From: Poriferisodalis sp965198245
Lineage (GTDB): Bacteria > Actinomycetota > Acidimicrobiia > Acidimicrobiales > Poriferisodalaceae
Direction of reading: 5' to 3'
NCBI RefSeq assembly: GCF_965198245.1
Contig: NZ_OZ240249.1
Span: 3,162,001-3,226,000 of the forward strand
Length of the DNA: 64,000 nucleotides
The notes under the pieces were generated by a model. It was not told where the DNA came from. It worked only from the letters and a program-made list of their open reading frames with translations, and did not search any database. A program made the translations under genes and the position numbers. Below are positions 16,914 to 25,792 of this stretch, in pieces; within the stretch, counting starts at the first letter, position 1, and each line of letters begins with the position of its first letter.

Positions 16914-18119
16914 CTAGAGCATCTCAATGATCCCTGCTGATCTGAGGGACTCGACACGATCGTCGGTGTACCCGAGGATCTGCTTCAGCACCTCTGCAGT
17001 CTGTTCCCCAAGATCGGGCGCTCGGCCCTCAGACTGGCCAGGCGTGCAGGAGAGCATCGGAACCGGCCACGGAAGAAGTGAGCCGTCCGTGCCGCTGCGG
17101 TGGAGGCTGCGACTCTTCAGATGCGGGTCCTGAGCTGCATCGGCGGGCGTCAATATTACGCCGCAAACTAGTCCATTCGATTCCAACTTATCCACCACAT
17201 CTTCTGCCGTCCGAACAGCAACCCAATCAGCCATCGCGCCATCAATGACTTCTCGATGTATGGTGCGCGAGTCGATCGTCTGGTACTCCGGTTTCTCAGT
17301 CCAATCCTCACGACCGATTGCTCGAGCGCATCGGTCGAACTGGTCATCGCCCTGTATTGAAATTGCCAACCACGTGTCGTCCTTAGTGCGAAAATGGCCG
17401 GTGGGTCCACCTCCAAGGCTGCGATTCCCGTGACGTCCGTATACTTCTCCAGATCTGTCGTACAGGGTGAGCAGCGGTGCCAGTACGCGGAATGCAAGGT
17501 CGTAGAGTGCGACGTCAATGACCTGTCCTCGCTCCGAGGAAAAGCGCTCTATGATGGCAAGGCATATGCCAAGAGCGCCCAGGAAACTCGTAGTAAAATC
17601 ACATACCGGAATGCTGCCTCCTGCGCGCATTGGCGGCCCATTTGGATCTCCCGTCATGTAACTGAGACCGCTGATTGCTTGGGCAACCGGGTCATAACCC
17701 GGACGCGAACTATACGGACCGGTTCTTCCGAACCCCGATACATGCAGAGTAATCAAGCGCGGGTTCATAGATTGAAGCGTCTCATCGTCGAAGCCCCAGG
17801 TATCGAACAACCCCGGGCGCAGACTATCCATCAGAACGTCTGATTGCCTGATCAGATCTCCGAGAATCGCGCGTCCTGCCGTGTTATTCAGATCGACCAC
17901 AACCGACTTCTTGTTTCGTGCAAGCATTGACCAGTAGACGAACTCTCCGTCAGTCTGGGGTCCAAAAAGGCGAATAAGGTCGCCCCTCTTCGGCCGCTCG
18001 ATCTTTATTACGTCCGCACCAAATTCTCCGAGGAGAGTACATGTGAAAGGACCCGCAATCAGTTCACCGACCTCCAAGACACGAATACCCTCCAATGGCA
18101 GCCGCCGGTCCTCTTGCAT
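16914..18119 (-). CDS. class III CoA-transferase (CaiB/BaiF family)
   Basis: A 401-residue protein that would move CoA between carboxylic acids. Family blocks are LEGIRVLEVGELIAGPFTCT, GEFGADVIKIERPKRGDLIR, NKKSVVVDLNN, GFGRTGPYSSRPGYDPVAQA (with the conserved Asp) and GGGPTGHFRTKDD. It is the last gene of the minus-strand catabolic run, 26 bp after the crotonase. Context suggests it activates a carboxylate made by the upstream monooxygenases so that the crotonase can act on the acyl-CoA. The substrate is unknown. Confidence 0.9.
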   Translation of the reverse strand: MQEDRRLPLEGIRVLEVGELIAGPFTCTLLGEFGADVIKIERPKRGDLIRLFGPQTDGEFVYWSMLARNKKSVVVDLNNTAGRAILGDLIRQSDVLMDSLRPGLFDTWGFDDETLQSMNPRLITLHVSGFGRTGPYSSRPGYDPVAQAISGLSYMTGDPNGPPMRAGGSIPVCDFTTSFLGALGICLAIIERFSSERGQVIDVALYDLAFRVLAPLLTLYDRSGEVYGRHGNRSLGGGPTGHFRTKDDTWLAISIQGDDQFDRCARAIGREDWTEKPEYQTIDSRTIHREVIDGAMADWVAVRTAEDVVDKLESNGLVCGVILTPADAAQDPHLKSRSLHRSGTDGSLLPWPVPMLSCTPGQSEGRAPDLGEQTAEVLKQILGYTDDRVESLRSAGIIEML

Positions 18120-18145
18120 GTGTAGCCTCCCGACATCCTGTCCGG

Positions 18146-18961
18146 CTATCGACCTTCGAATGCTGGCCGACGCTTTTCAAGGAACGCGAGCATCCCCTCT
18201 TGGTGATCCGACGAGAGAAACAAGGGGGCTTGCAACTGCGCTTCCAACGCGAGCGTCTGCTCCAACGTGGCAGTCGCGTTCAGTCTTGTGGCCCTCTTCG
18301 TTGCAGCAAGGGCAAGCGGCGGCAGAGCGGCACACTCGGCTGCCAGGCTGCGCACCTCGTCCGCGAGATCCTCGTCCGGCACGACCCTGTTGACGAGGCC
18401 GATGCGGTCGGCCTCCTCAGCGGTGACGCCGCGCCCGGTCAGAAGCAGCTCAAGAGCCCGACCTTCACCGATCGCCCTCGGTAACAGGTATGTGCCACCC
18501 ATTGCGGCAGAACTCAGCCCGATCTTCACGAAGCTCGAGGCGAAGAGCGCGCTCGGTGTTGCTAGGCGGATGTCGCATGCCAGCGCTAGATTGCATCCTC
18601 CACCCATTGCTGGCCCGTTCACAGCTGCTATTACTGGGTAAGAGATCCCGCGCAGCCTGAATACGAGGTCCGAAAGGGCTGTCATCATTTCCAACAGACC
18701 TCGAATCGCTTCGCCAGAAGGTCGGGCCGCTCGCTCGACCCACTCCTCCGAGAAATCCTTCAAATCGGCACCAGCGCAGAACGCCGGGCCTACAGCATCT
18801 ATCACGAGGCAGCGAACCTCCACCTGGCTCTCGAGCCAGTCGAGCGCTGTGAAGAGATCGGCCACCATCTCGGGGCGGATCGAGTTACGCTTGTCGGGAC
18901 GGTTCAGCGTTATCGAGGCAACGTGATCATCGACGCTGACCAATACGTTATCCAACTTCAT
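18146..18961 (-). CDS. enoyl-CoA hydratase/isomerase (crotonase) family protein
   Basis: A 271-residue crotonase. The oxyanion-hole segments are FCAGADLKDF and NGPAMGGGCNLALACDIRL, and the second motif is SSFVKIGLSSAAMGGTYLLP. In classical hydratases the first catalytic Glu sits in a Pro-Glu pair just before this segment; here it reads FVKIGL, so that Glu is absent, while the Glu in RALELLLTG is present. Isomerase, hydrolase or other crotonase chemistry is thus as likely as hydration. It lies 24 bp downstream of the zinc-ribbon gene. Confidence 0.88.
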   Translation of the reverse strand: MKLDNVLVSVDDHVASITLNRPDKRNSIRPEMVADLFTALDWLESQVEVRCLVIDAVGPAFCAGADLKDFSEEWVERAARPSGEAIRGLLEMMTALSDLVFRLRGISYPVIAAVNGPAMGGGCNLALACDIRLATPSALFASSFVKIGLSSAAMGGTYLLPRAIGEGRALELLLTGRGVTAEEADRIGLVNRVVPDEDLADEVRSLAAECAALPPLALAATKRATRLNATATLEQTLALEAQLQAPLFLSSDHQEGMLAFLEKRRPAFEGR

Positions 18962-18984
18962 CGGGTTCCTATGCGCGGTTCATG

Positions 18985-19155
18985 CTAGGCGTCGTCTCCC
19001 TGGGAAGTCGATGCCGCAATTCGACTTTCTTCCTTCGCCAGACACTCCTCACAACGAATGAACCAGCGATAATCGATTGCGTGCCAACCACCTTCCGTGC
19101 ACTCGTACACCTTCTCGCACGAAGGACATCCATGGGTATGTGACTTCTGCTCCAA
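18985..19155 (-). CDS. 56-residue zinc-ribbon protein in the catabolic operon
   Basis: A short gene read from TTG 19155, preceded at a proper distance by GGAGGAG. The product begins MEQKSHTHGCPSCEKVYECT, passes through GWHAIDYRWFIRCEECLAKE and ends QGDDA. Two CxxC pairs (C10/C13 and C35/C38) frame an aromatic core, a rubredoxin-like or zinc-ribbon layout. It sits between the first monooxygenase and the crotonase, with 23 bp to the latter. A zinc structural or metal-delivery role, or an accessory to a monooxygenase, is inference. I know no named family for it. Confidence 0.65.
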   Translation of the reverse strand: MEQKSHTHGCPSCEKVYECTEGGWHAIDYRWFIRCEECLAKEESRIAASTSQGDDA

Positions 19156-19243
19156 ATCCTCGCTCCTCCACTCGATCTACATATGGAATAAAGTGGACCG
19201 CAACCATTACCAGACCCGGCTCCACCTGCAACCTAGACAACCT

Positions 19244-20449
19244 TCACCAACACCAGTCTCTTTCCCAAGGCGGAATCCAAACGCCCTCCGCCTTGAGGAT
19301 CGGCAGTACTTTCTCCGCAAAGTCGCGAATCGCGTGTTCTGACCAAATCGGAAAGGACAGCGCGAAGCCATTAAGACAGCCGACCTGATACATCTTCAGC
19401 AGGCCCTCGGCGATGGTCTCCGGGCTCCCGACGAGACGGAACAGGCCCTGACCGATTCCCCAGTGCTCGAGGATCTCCCTCCTGGTGAGTCCGGCGTACA
19501 TGTCGGCGGTCTCCTTCACGCCTCCCGGGTCGGCCGCGGCGTCGTAGTACTCCGCGACCGCGCCCCAATCGAGTGAGTCGACGACCGACCGATAGAACTC
19601 CCTCGCCTCTTCGTCGGTGTCTCGCATGAAGATCAGGATGGCGAACTGCGAGACGACGTCGTCCTCCTGCCGTCCGTGCTGCACGGCCCGCGCCCGCGTA
19701 TCTGCGAGGAGCTCGGCGCCCGTCTCCGGCTCCATCGCGATCATGAAGTTGTAGTCCGTGTGTTTCGCCGCGAACTCCCGACCGCGCGGTGACCCGCCGG
19801 CCTGGACGATCAGGGGCCACGGCTCCTGCAAGGGCTTCGGACCGACGATCTTGCCCTTCGATCGATGGAACTCCCCCTCGAATTCGATCGGCTCATCGGA
19901 GGTCCATAGCGCCTTGACGATCGTGATCAGCTCATCGGCTGCGTCATAGCGGTCCTGGTGAGACGGGAAGTCCACGCCGAAGACCTCACCGGTGTACTCG
20001 CCTCTGGGTGGGATACCGGTGACGACGTTCCACCCCCAGCGCCCACCGCTGAGCACGTCCAGATTTGCTCCGAAACGGGCGATCGCCGCCGGTAGGTACG
20101 TCGTGGTGTAGAGGGTCGTCACCACGCCGATGCGCTTCGTCGCGGCGAACAGGTACGGGGCGAGCATTATCGGCTGCAGCAGCGGATCCATGTGTTTGGC
20201 CCGCGTGCTCTCGGGCCCGTACGGGATCGGGAAGTCGAGCATGAAGATGTAGTCGAATCCAACTTCCTCGACGAGGCTCGCGAGTTGCTTGTGCATCTCG
20301 ACGTCGAGCCAGTCGGGGTTCGCGTCGGCGACACGTTTGGACGTGGTGTGGAGGCACCCGGTCGGATGGAAGAACCCGAGGCGCATCGACTCGACGAACT
20401 TGTTCCTCTTTCTCACTGCCGTCTTGGTCAATGTCGATTCTCGACTCAT
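19244..20449 (-). CDS. luciferase-like flavin-dependent monooxygenase 1
   Basis: A 401-residue LLM-fold enzyme from ATG 20449 with GGAAAG upstream. Landmarks are MRLGFFHPTGCLHTTSKR, LVEEVGFDYIFMLDFP, DVLSGGRWGWNVVTGI (flavin-binding), EFEGEFHRSKGKIVGPKP and IVQAGGSPRGREFAAKHTDY. It resembles DszA/NtaA-type monooxygenases acting with reduced FMN and O2. A partner flavin reductase is not visible in the window. It is more divergent than the two upstream monooxygenases, which resemble each other. A longer frame continues upstream of 20449, but the start is fixed by homology. Confidence 0.9.
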   Translation of the reverse strand: MSRESTLTKTAVRKRNKFVESMRLGFFHPTGCLHTTSKRVADANPDWLDVEMHKQLASLVEEVGFDYIFMLDFPIPYGPESTRAKHMDPLLQPIMLAPYLFAATKRIGVVTTLYTTTYLPAAIARFGANLDVLSGGRWGWNVVTGIPPRGEYTGEVFGVDFPSHQDRYDAADELITIVKALWTSDEPIEFEGEFHRSKGKIVGPKPLQEPWPLIVQAGGSPRGREFAAKHTDYNFMIAMEPETGAELLADTRARAVQHGRQEDDVVSQFAILIFMRDTDEEAREFYRSVVDSLDWGAVAEYYDAAADPGGVKETADMYAGLTRREILEHWGIGQGLFRLVGSPETIAEGLLKMYQVGCLNGFALSFPIWSEHAIRDFAEKVLPILKAEGVWIPPWERDWCW

Positions 20450-20484
20450 GGTTGTCTTTCCTTTCGATCTGCGTTCGGAACGGT

Positions 20485-21807
20485 CTAGGCGCGAAGGCCC
20501 ATCTTCTTGAGCCGCGGCATGAGCTCGTCTTCGACCTCGTGGACTCCCTTCATGGGGTCGAGGAACGACAACGCAACCGCGTCCTGCATGTGGTCGTCGG
20601 CGAGGTCTCGCAACTGCTCGGCGACGTCGTCGAAGCTGCCCATGAGGTGGATCCCGCCGAACCCGATGGCCAGCTTTCGGTAGTTCGCCGTACCGACGAG
20701 CTCCTCGAGCGAACCGTCGCCGAGCCGATCGGCGATGGCGGTGTCCAGAAGTCCTTCCGCCTCTGCGGGCTGCTCCAACGCCTCGGTGACGATGTTGTCT
20801 GCCGCAGTCGAGTCGATTGCCGCGACGAGCCCGTCGTATTCCGCCTGCGCCGACTCCGCGGTCTCTGCCATCGTCACGAACACCTGGACGAGCATCTTGA
20901 GTCGCCGGCCGTAGTTGTGCGCGGCGTAGACCCTCGTGCGTTCGACGTGGGGGGCCAGCAGACTCAAGTCGTCTTCGGGGGCGTTGCAGAGGAGCCAATC
21001 GCAGTGCTTCGCTGCGAAGTCCACGGCGCCTTCGGATGCATCGCCACAGATCAGGATCGGTCGCGGTTGACGCGTCGGCCTGGGGCCGACCATTCCGACA
21101 CGGGTGGACTTGAAGTATTCGCCTTCGAACTCGAACGGCGTCGTCAGGGACCACCAGTGCTTCATCAAGGTGACGAACTCGTCGGCGATCTCGTACCGGA
21201 GGCTGTAGTCGTTGTCCAAGCCGATCACCTCGGCATCACGACGACTCCAACCGGGAACGATGTTCAGGCCCCAGCGTCCGTTCGACACGTGGTCGAAGTT
21301 GCCGCCGAACCTGGCGATGTGCAGCGGATGGGCATGCTCGTTCATGTGGATCGACGAGAAGAGCGTCAGGTTCTCGGTCACCTGGGCCAGTGCCGGGGCG
21401 GTCGTCAATGAGTCGAGGCTGTCCTCGTGGAAGCCGATCTCGCCGGCGTATCCGAAGCGCCGCTCGAATGGGAGCTCGAAATCGAAACCGGCGCGGTCCG
21501 CCGACTCCACCAGCGCCGAGGCCCGGGGCCATTGCCAGTAGTCCCGGAAGCGGTCGCGGTCCTCGAGGACCGCCTTCGACGCCACGGTTCCGCAGGACGC
21601 GTTCCAGCCCCAGAGACCCACCAAGAGGCGATGGGGGCTCTCGACGTCGGGCTGACCGCCTGGATCGAAGGGGCCTCGGGTGATAGCCACTTTCTGATGG
21701 AATTTTCGCTGCGGCTGCAGCGTCTGGAGCGCGACGGTCTGGGTGATCTCCTCTTCCGGCTGCTCCGCGCCCTCGGGCGAATGCGTCTCTGTCGTTTCCG
21801 ATGTCAC
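20485..21807 (-). CDS. RutA-like flavin-dependent monooxygenase 2
   Basis: A 440-residue LLM protein. After an acidic N-terminal extension of about 40 residues it shows ITRGPFDPGGQPDVESPHR, DYWQWPRASALVESADRAGF, SNGRWGLNIVPGWSRRDAEV, FEFEGEYFKSTRVGMVGPRP and ICGDASEGAVDFAAKHCDWL. It is clearly paralogous to the next gene upstream. RutA opens the uracil ring using FMN and O2; the close layout suggests oxygenation of an amide or heterocycle here, but the substrate is not known. The GTG start overlaps the stop of the upstream paralogue as GTGA. Confidence 0.9.
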   Translation of the reverse strand: MTSETTETHSPEGAEQPEEEITQTVALQTLQPQRKFHQKVAITRGPFDPGGQPDVESPHRLLVGLWGWNASCGTVASKAVLEDRDRFRDYWQWPRASALVESADRAGFDFELPFERRFGYAGEIGFHEDSLDSLTTAPALAQVTENLTLFSSIHMNEHAHPLHIARFGGNFDHVSNGRWGLNIVPGWSRRDAEVIGLDNDYSLRYEIADEFVTLMKHWWSLTTPFEFEGEYFKSTRVGMVGPRPTRQPRPILICGDASEGAVDFAAKHCDWLLCNAPEDDLSLLAPHVERTRVYAAHNYGRRLKMLVQVFVTMAETAESAQAEYDGLVAAIDSTAADNIVTEALEQPAEAEGLLDTAIADRLGDGSLEELVGTANYRKLAIGFGGIHLMGSFDDVAEQLRDLADDHMQDAVALSFLDPMKGVHEVEDELMPRLKKMGLRA

Positions 21808-23015
21808 TTGCGTAGCCCCATCTTGCGAAGCCGGGGGATGATGTGGTCCTCCAGCTGATGGATCCCTCGCAGTGGATCGAGCCAGCAGAAGAGCTGACCC
21901 TCCTGTCCGTAGTCGGTGTGGAGCATCCGGATGTGCTCCGCGACCGAGTCGTAGCCGCCGACGATTTGACGGCCGGCGATGCCGAGTCCGTAGCGGACGA
22001 AGTTCTCGGCGCCGACGGCCTGCTTGAGCGTCGCCGTCTCGCCGCCGAGTGGCAGTGAGAACGATGCGCCTGTCTTGGTGCCCGGCTGGTCGAGCCCGCG
22101 GTACAGGTGCCAGCTCGTCGCCAGCTCGTCCATCATTCCCTGCTGCTCGGCGAGAAGGATCTCGGCCTTCTCGTCGGTCTCCTCCCAGATGCAGTAGCAG
22201 AAGCTCATCACTCGGACCTGGCGGTTGTACTTCTCCGCTTGCTCCTTGGCCCGGTTGGCCACGTCACCGAGGTCTTGCGGATCCCCGCTCGGGTTGGCTG
22301 CGAAGAGCCAATCGCAGTGCTTCGTAGCGAAATCCATGCCGGCCGGCGAGTAGCCGGCGTTGACGAGGACCGGCCGGGGCTTACGGCTGGGCTTTGGCGT
22401 GACCCAGATGTCCTTGCCGGTGAAGTAGTCGCCCTCGAAGTCGAACGGCTCGTCCGCGTACCAACAGTGCTTCATGAACGTGACGAATTCGTCGCACACG
22501 TCGTACCGGAGATCGTGGTCCATGAACGTCTCGCCGAACATCTCGACTTCGTCACGAATCCAGCCGGCGACGATGTTGAGACCCCATCGACCATCGGACA
22601 TGTGATCGATGGCCGCTCCCCACTTGGCGAACTGCACCGGGTGATGCTGATACCCAATGTGCGCTGTCGACGGCAGGAGGATGTTCGAGGTCAGCGGGGC
22701 GAGTCCAGCCGCCACGGTGAGGAAGTCGAGAGTGTTCTCGTTGTACTCGGTGATACCGCCATGACCGAGCCAACGCCCGAACGGCACCTGGAACTCACAG
22801 CCGATTCGGTCCGCCTCTTTGATCAAATGGGATGCGGCAGGCCATTGCCAATAATCACGGCGCCTCTCTGGATCTTCCATCACAGCGATCGTCGGGGCTC
22901 CGCCGCCCGCAAGGTTCCATGCAAAAACTCCTAGGTAGACAGAATTCTGACTGTCGAAGTTCGGCTGCCCCTGCGGATCAAAAGGACCCCTAATTTGTTC
23001 TACTCGTTTTGCCAT
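21804..23015 (-). CDS. RutA-like flavin-dependent monooxygenase 3
   Basis: A 403-residue LLM protein from ATG 23015 (MAKRVEQIRGPFDPQGQPNF); an upstream start adding five residues is possible. Shared landmarks with monooxygenase 2 are DYWQWPAASHLIKEADRIG, SDGRWGLNIVAGWIRDEVEM, FDFEGDYFTGKDIWVTPKP and the ending IIPRLRKMGLRK. It has the RutA/DszA-type FMN pocket. The gene begins in DNA of noticeably lower GC (about 22,880 onward) while its body and the next two genes are GC-rich, hinting at mosaic assembly of the operon. Confidence 0.9.
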   Translation of the reverse strand: MAKRVEQIRGPFDPQGQPNFDSQNSVYLGVFAWNLAGGGAPTIAVMEDPERRRDYWQWPAASHLIKEADRIGCEFQVPFGRWLGHGGITEYNENTLDFLTVAAGLAPLTSNILLPSTAHIGYQHHPVQFAKWGAAIDHMSDGRWGLNIVAGWIRDEVEMFGETFMDHDLRYDVCDEFVTFMKHCWYADEPFDFEGDYFTGKDIWVTPKPSRKPRPVLVNAGYSPAGMDFATKHCDWLFAANPSGDPQDLGDVANRAKEQAEKYNRQVRVMSFCYCIWEETDEKAEILLAEQQGMMDELATSWHLYRGLDQPGTKTGASFSLPLGGETATLKQAVGAENFVRYGLGIAGRQIVGGYDSVAEHIRMLHTDYGQEGQLFCWLDPLRGIHQLEDHIIPRLRKMGLRK

Positions 23016-23106
23016 GATCTTCTCGCACACCTACCACTGCCAGTTACAATCTTGCGCCGTCTATCTCGCTCCCACTACGCGGTCAGGGCGCAATGACTGG
23101 CCAAAT

Positions 23107-24135
23107 CTACTTGACAACATTCATCATCCGCTCGCGGTCGATCGTCGTAGCGACCGCCAAAATCACCACACATCCGATGATCATCATTCGAGTAAACGAA
23201 CCGACGCCCATGATACCCAGGCCGTTGCTGAGAATACTGATTATCGCGACACCCAGAAGCGTCCTGTGGACCCCACCGACTCCTCCGCTTAGCGCTGTTC
23301 CGCCAACGACGATTGCAGCAATGCTGTCTAGGAGAAAGTTTGCACCAACCTGAGGTGAGCCTGAGCCAAGACGCGCCAAGATGAATGCACCACCCACGCC
23401 GGCAAACGCACCTGAGACCGTAAACGCGTAGATCTTGTATCGTCGAACACGAATTCCGGCTACGGTCGCCACGGCCTCGCCCGCGCCTATAGCCGCTATG
23501 TACCGGCCAAATCTGGTCCAGCTTCCAACGAAGATCAGTACGGCCGATGACGATAGAGCGAACAGCATCGCATTTGGAAGATTCGGGATGAGTTGGCCGA
23601 TAGCTAGTTGCCGAAATGGTGGATTTCCAACGGGGACCGAGCGGCCTTGGAGCAGGTGCAAAGAAAGCCCGCCAAAGATCGAAAGAGTACCCAGCGTCAC
23701 CAGAAAGGATGGAAGCCGAAAATAGGTCGTTATCAGGCCGTTGACGAGACCTGCCGCGATGCCGACGGCGATCGCGACAGGCATAGCCAAATACCCAATA
23801 TCGTAGTCACGCACCAAAACCGCGGCGAGCGCCGACGCTAACGTTGCAGCCGATCCAACTGACAGGTCGATCCCGCCCATGAGTACAACGAACGTGGCTC
23901 CCAACGTGATGAACAATAATGGAGCCGCTTGGGACGCAACAATCGTGAAATTCGAGATAGTAAAGAATCGGGGTTCGAGTACGCCGAAGAATACGACGAG
24001 GACAACTACTGACACAAATGGCAGTATCTTATTCCTAAAACCGGACGGTAACTGGAAGGATGGCCCGCCACGAGCAGCTGGTTCGCGGCGCGACTCTGAA
24101 TCCGTCTGTGTCGAATGACCGCCGTCTGTGCTCAA
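23107..24135 (-). CDS. ABC importer permease, RbsC/branched family
   Basis: A 342-residue integral membrane protein with about ten hydrophobic segments. RbsC-type blocks are FITLGATFVVLMGGIDLSVG, LPSFLVTLGTLSIFGGL, YKIYAFTVSGAFAGVGG and SIAAIVVGGTALSGGVGGVH. It forms the channel of a sugar-, nucleoside- or autoinducer-type importer. Its start overlaps the ATPase stop by 4 bp. The soluble N-terminus of about 35 residues is longer than usual. Confidence 0.93.
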   Translation of the reverse strand: MSTDGGHSTQTDSESRREPAARGGPSFQLPSGFRNKILPFVSVVVLVVFFGVLEPRFFTISNFTIVASQAAPLLFITLGATFVVLMGGIDLSVGSAATLASALAAVLVRDYDIGYLAMPVAIAVGIAAGLVNGLITTYFRLPSFLVTLGTLSIFGGLSLHLLQGRSVPVGNPPFRQLAIGQLIPNLPNAMLFALSSSAVLIFVGSWTRFGRYIAAIGAGEAVATVAGIRVRRYKIYAFTVSGAFAGVGGAFILARLGSGSPQVGANFLLDSIAAIVVGGTALSGGVGGVHRTLLGVAIISILSNGLGIMGVGSFTRMMIIGCVVILAVATTIDRERMMNVVK

Positions 24136-25718
24136 GAGTTGCCCATTTCAGCGAGCTGGAGCGCACCAATCATGTGGCGAACGATTTCTTGTTCACTTGG
24201 CTTTTGATCCGGTGGTGCGTCGACCGTTGTGGCGATATTCCCCGAGTTCAGCACAAGTATCCGGTTGCTCAATCCTACGAGCTCAACCAAGTCGTCGCTA
24301 ATCAGAATTATCGCCACACCACTTCTGGCGAGATCTCGAATGATCCGGTAGATCTCGGCCCTTGCGCCTACATCGACCCCACGAGTTGGATTGTCGAGGA
24401 TGAGGACCACGGGTTCTCGACGCACCCATTTCGCTACAGCTATTTTCTGCTGATTCCCGCCGCTCATAGTAGCCGCGAGGGCGCCAGGCGTACCCCTTAT
24501 GCTGAATTTCTCGACAGAGTCTCGCGCCACTTGTCGTTCTCTGCCGAGGTTCCATACACCGAGCCTGTTGGTAAAGCCCAATCGATCGCTTTCGCCGCTC
24601 GGCAGGGAAATATTCGATGCGACGGAGAAATTCGCGATAATCCCCTCGAATGAGCGATCTGGTGGTACATAGCCAATTCCGGCAGCCTTAGCCTTCGGAG
24701 GCGTCAGTCTGTTTACTATTCCAGTGCCGTTGATCTCGATTGTCCCGCTATCCGGCTTCGACAGTCCGGCCAGTACTCGTCCAAGTTCAGATTTCCCGGA
24801 GCCAATCACTCCACCAAGGCCCAATACCTCGCCCTGCCTGACCTCGAAACTGATGTCCGACAACTCACCGGCCAGATTCAGGTCAGCGACTCTGACGCTG
24901 ACCGGATTTCCGGTCACCTCGACCTGCTCACCTTCCAGGTAATAGTCCTTCTCTCTGACTCTGCCGACCATCAGCTCGTGAAGTTCAGTTGGCTCCGTCT
25001 CATCCGCCATGACTTCGGCAGCTAGGACTCCATCCTTCATTACATATAGGCGACTGCATACCAGGAAAATCTCGCTCAGCCGATGCGATACGAAGACGAC
25101 AGATGATCCGCGCCGCTGTAGTTCGCGCATAAGAGCCAAGAGGGCCTCGACCTCAACGTGAGACAGGCTTGTGGTGGGCTCGTCAAACAGGACGACGCTC
25201 GACTCGAAGCCTAAGACTTCGGAAAGCATCGATGCTTTGGCGACCTCTAGGGCTTGCCGAACTGCGAAGTTGTACCGGTATGTGGGTTGAGTGACATCAA
25301 TCTCGAGCCGCATCTCATGCACAATGCGTTTCGCCTCGCGAATCATCGCTCGCTTGTCCAGGACGGAGCCAAGTCGGGCGAACTTGTCTGCGTGACCTAA
25401 GAAGAGGTTCTCATAGACAGGTATCCCTGGAATAACTGCGGGCTCTTGAAAGACTCGCCAGATTCCTAAGCGGTTGGCCTCTAGATAGTTCCTCGGAGCT
25501 ATCTCGCCGTCGCCGTTGAGCAGGATCTTGCCCGAGTCCCGACGTTCTGTCCCCGACAGTATGTTGAGTAAGGTGCTCTTTCCGGCGCCATTCTCACCGA
25601 CGATGCCTACGATCTCGCCTCGGTTGATTTGCAACGAAACATGATCCAACGCGACTACTGCGCGAAAGGACTTACAGAGCTCACGGACCTCTAGGACTGG
25701 CGCTTCTAGCACAGGCAC
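24132..25718 (-). CDS. sugar-type ABC importer ATPase (two nucleotide-binding domains)
   Basis: A 528-residue RbsA-like double ATPase. Domain 1 has Walker A VGENGAGKSTLLNILSG and Walker B VVLFDEPTTSLSH but a degenerate signature (YNFAVRQALEVAK). Domain 2 has GVIGSGKSELGRVLAG and the canonical MSGGNQQKIAVAKW, but Walker B reads LILDNPTRGVDVGAR, with Asn in place of the catalytic Glu. Each composite site therefore has one irregular element, as is common in this family. It energises the permease at 23107. Confidence 0.92.
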   Translation of the reverse strand: MPVLEAPVLEVRELCKSFRAVVALDHVSLQINRGEIVGIVGENGAGKSTLLNILSGTERRDSGKILLNGDGEIAPRNYLEANRLGIWRVFQEPAVIPGIPVYENLFLGHADKFARLGSVLDKRAMIREAKRIVHEMRLEIDVTQPTYRYNFAVRQALEVAKASMLSEVLGFESSVVLFDEPTTSLSHVEVEALLALMRELQRRGSSVVFVSHRLSEIFLVCSRLYVMKDGVLAAEVMADETEPTELHELMVGRVREKDYYLEGEQVEVTGNPVSVRVADLNLAGELSDISFEVRQGEVLGLGGVIGSGKSELGRVLAGLSKPDSGTIEINGTGIVNRLTPPKAKAAGIGYVPPDRSFEGIIANFSVASNISLPSGESDRLGFTNRLGVWNLGRERQVARDSVEKFSIRGTPGALAATMSGGNQQKIAVAKWVRREPVVLILDNPTRGVDVGARAEIYRIIRDLARSGVAIILISDDLVELVGLSNRILVLNSGNIATTVDAPPDQKPSEQEIVRHMIGALQLAEMGNS

Positions 25719-25792
25719 TCAGATGTCCCACCCTTCTGTTCTCTGCCTTGCGGCAAGATGACAGTTGACCGGCGTCCTCTCCTCAGGAGAAG

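Noticed and set aside
19049..19240. 63-codon minus-strand frame over the zinc-ribbon start
   Set aside because: It overlaps the zinc-ribbon gene in another frame and lacks the Cys pattern; the zinc-ribbon frame has the ribosome site.
20450..21154. Upstream extension of the frame of monooxygenase 1
   Set aside because: It overlaps monooxygenase 2, is Arg/Gly-rich without homology to the family, and a good ATG with a ribosome site exists at 20449.
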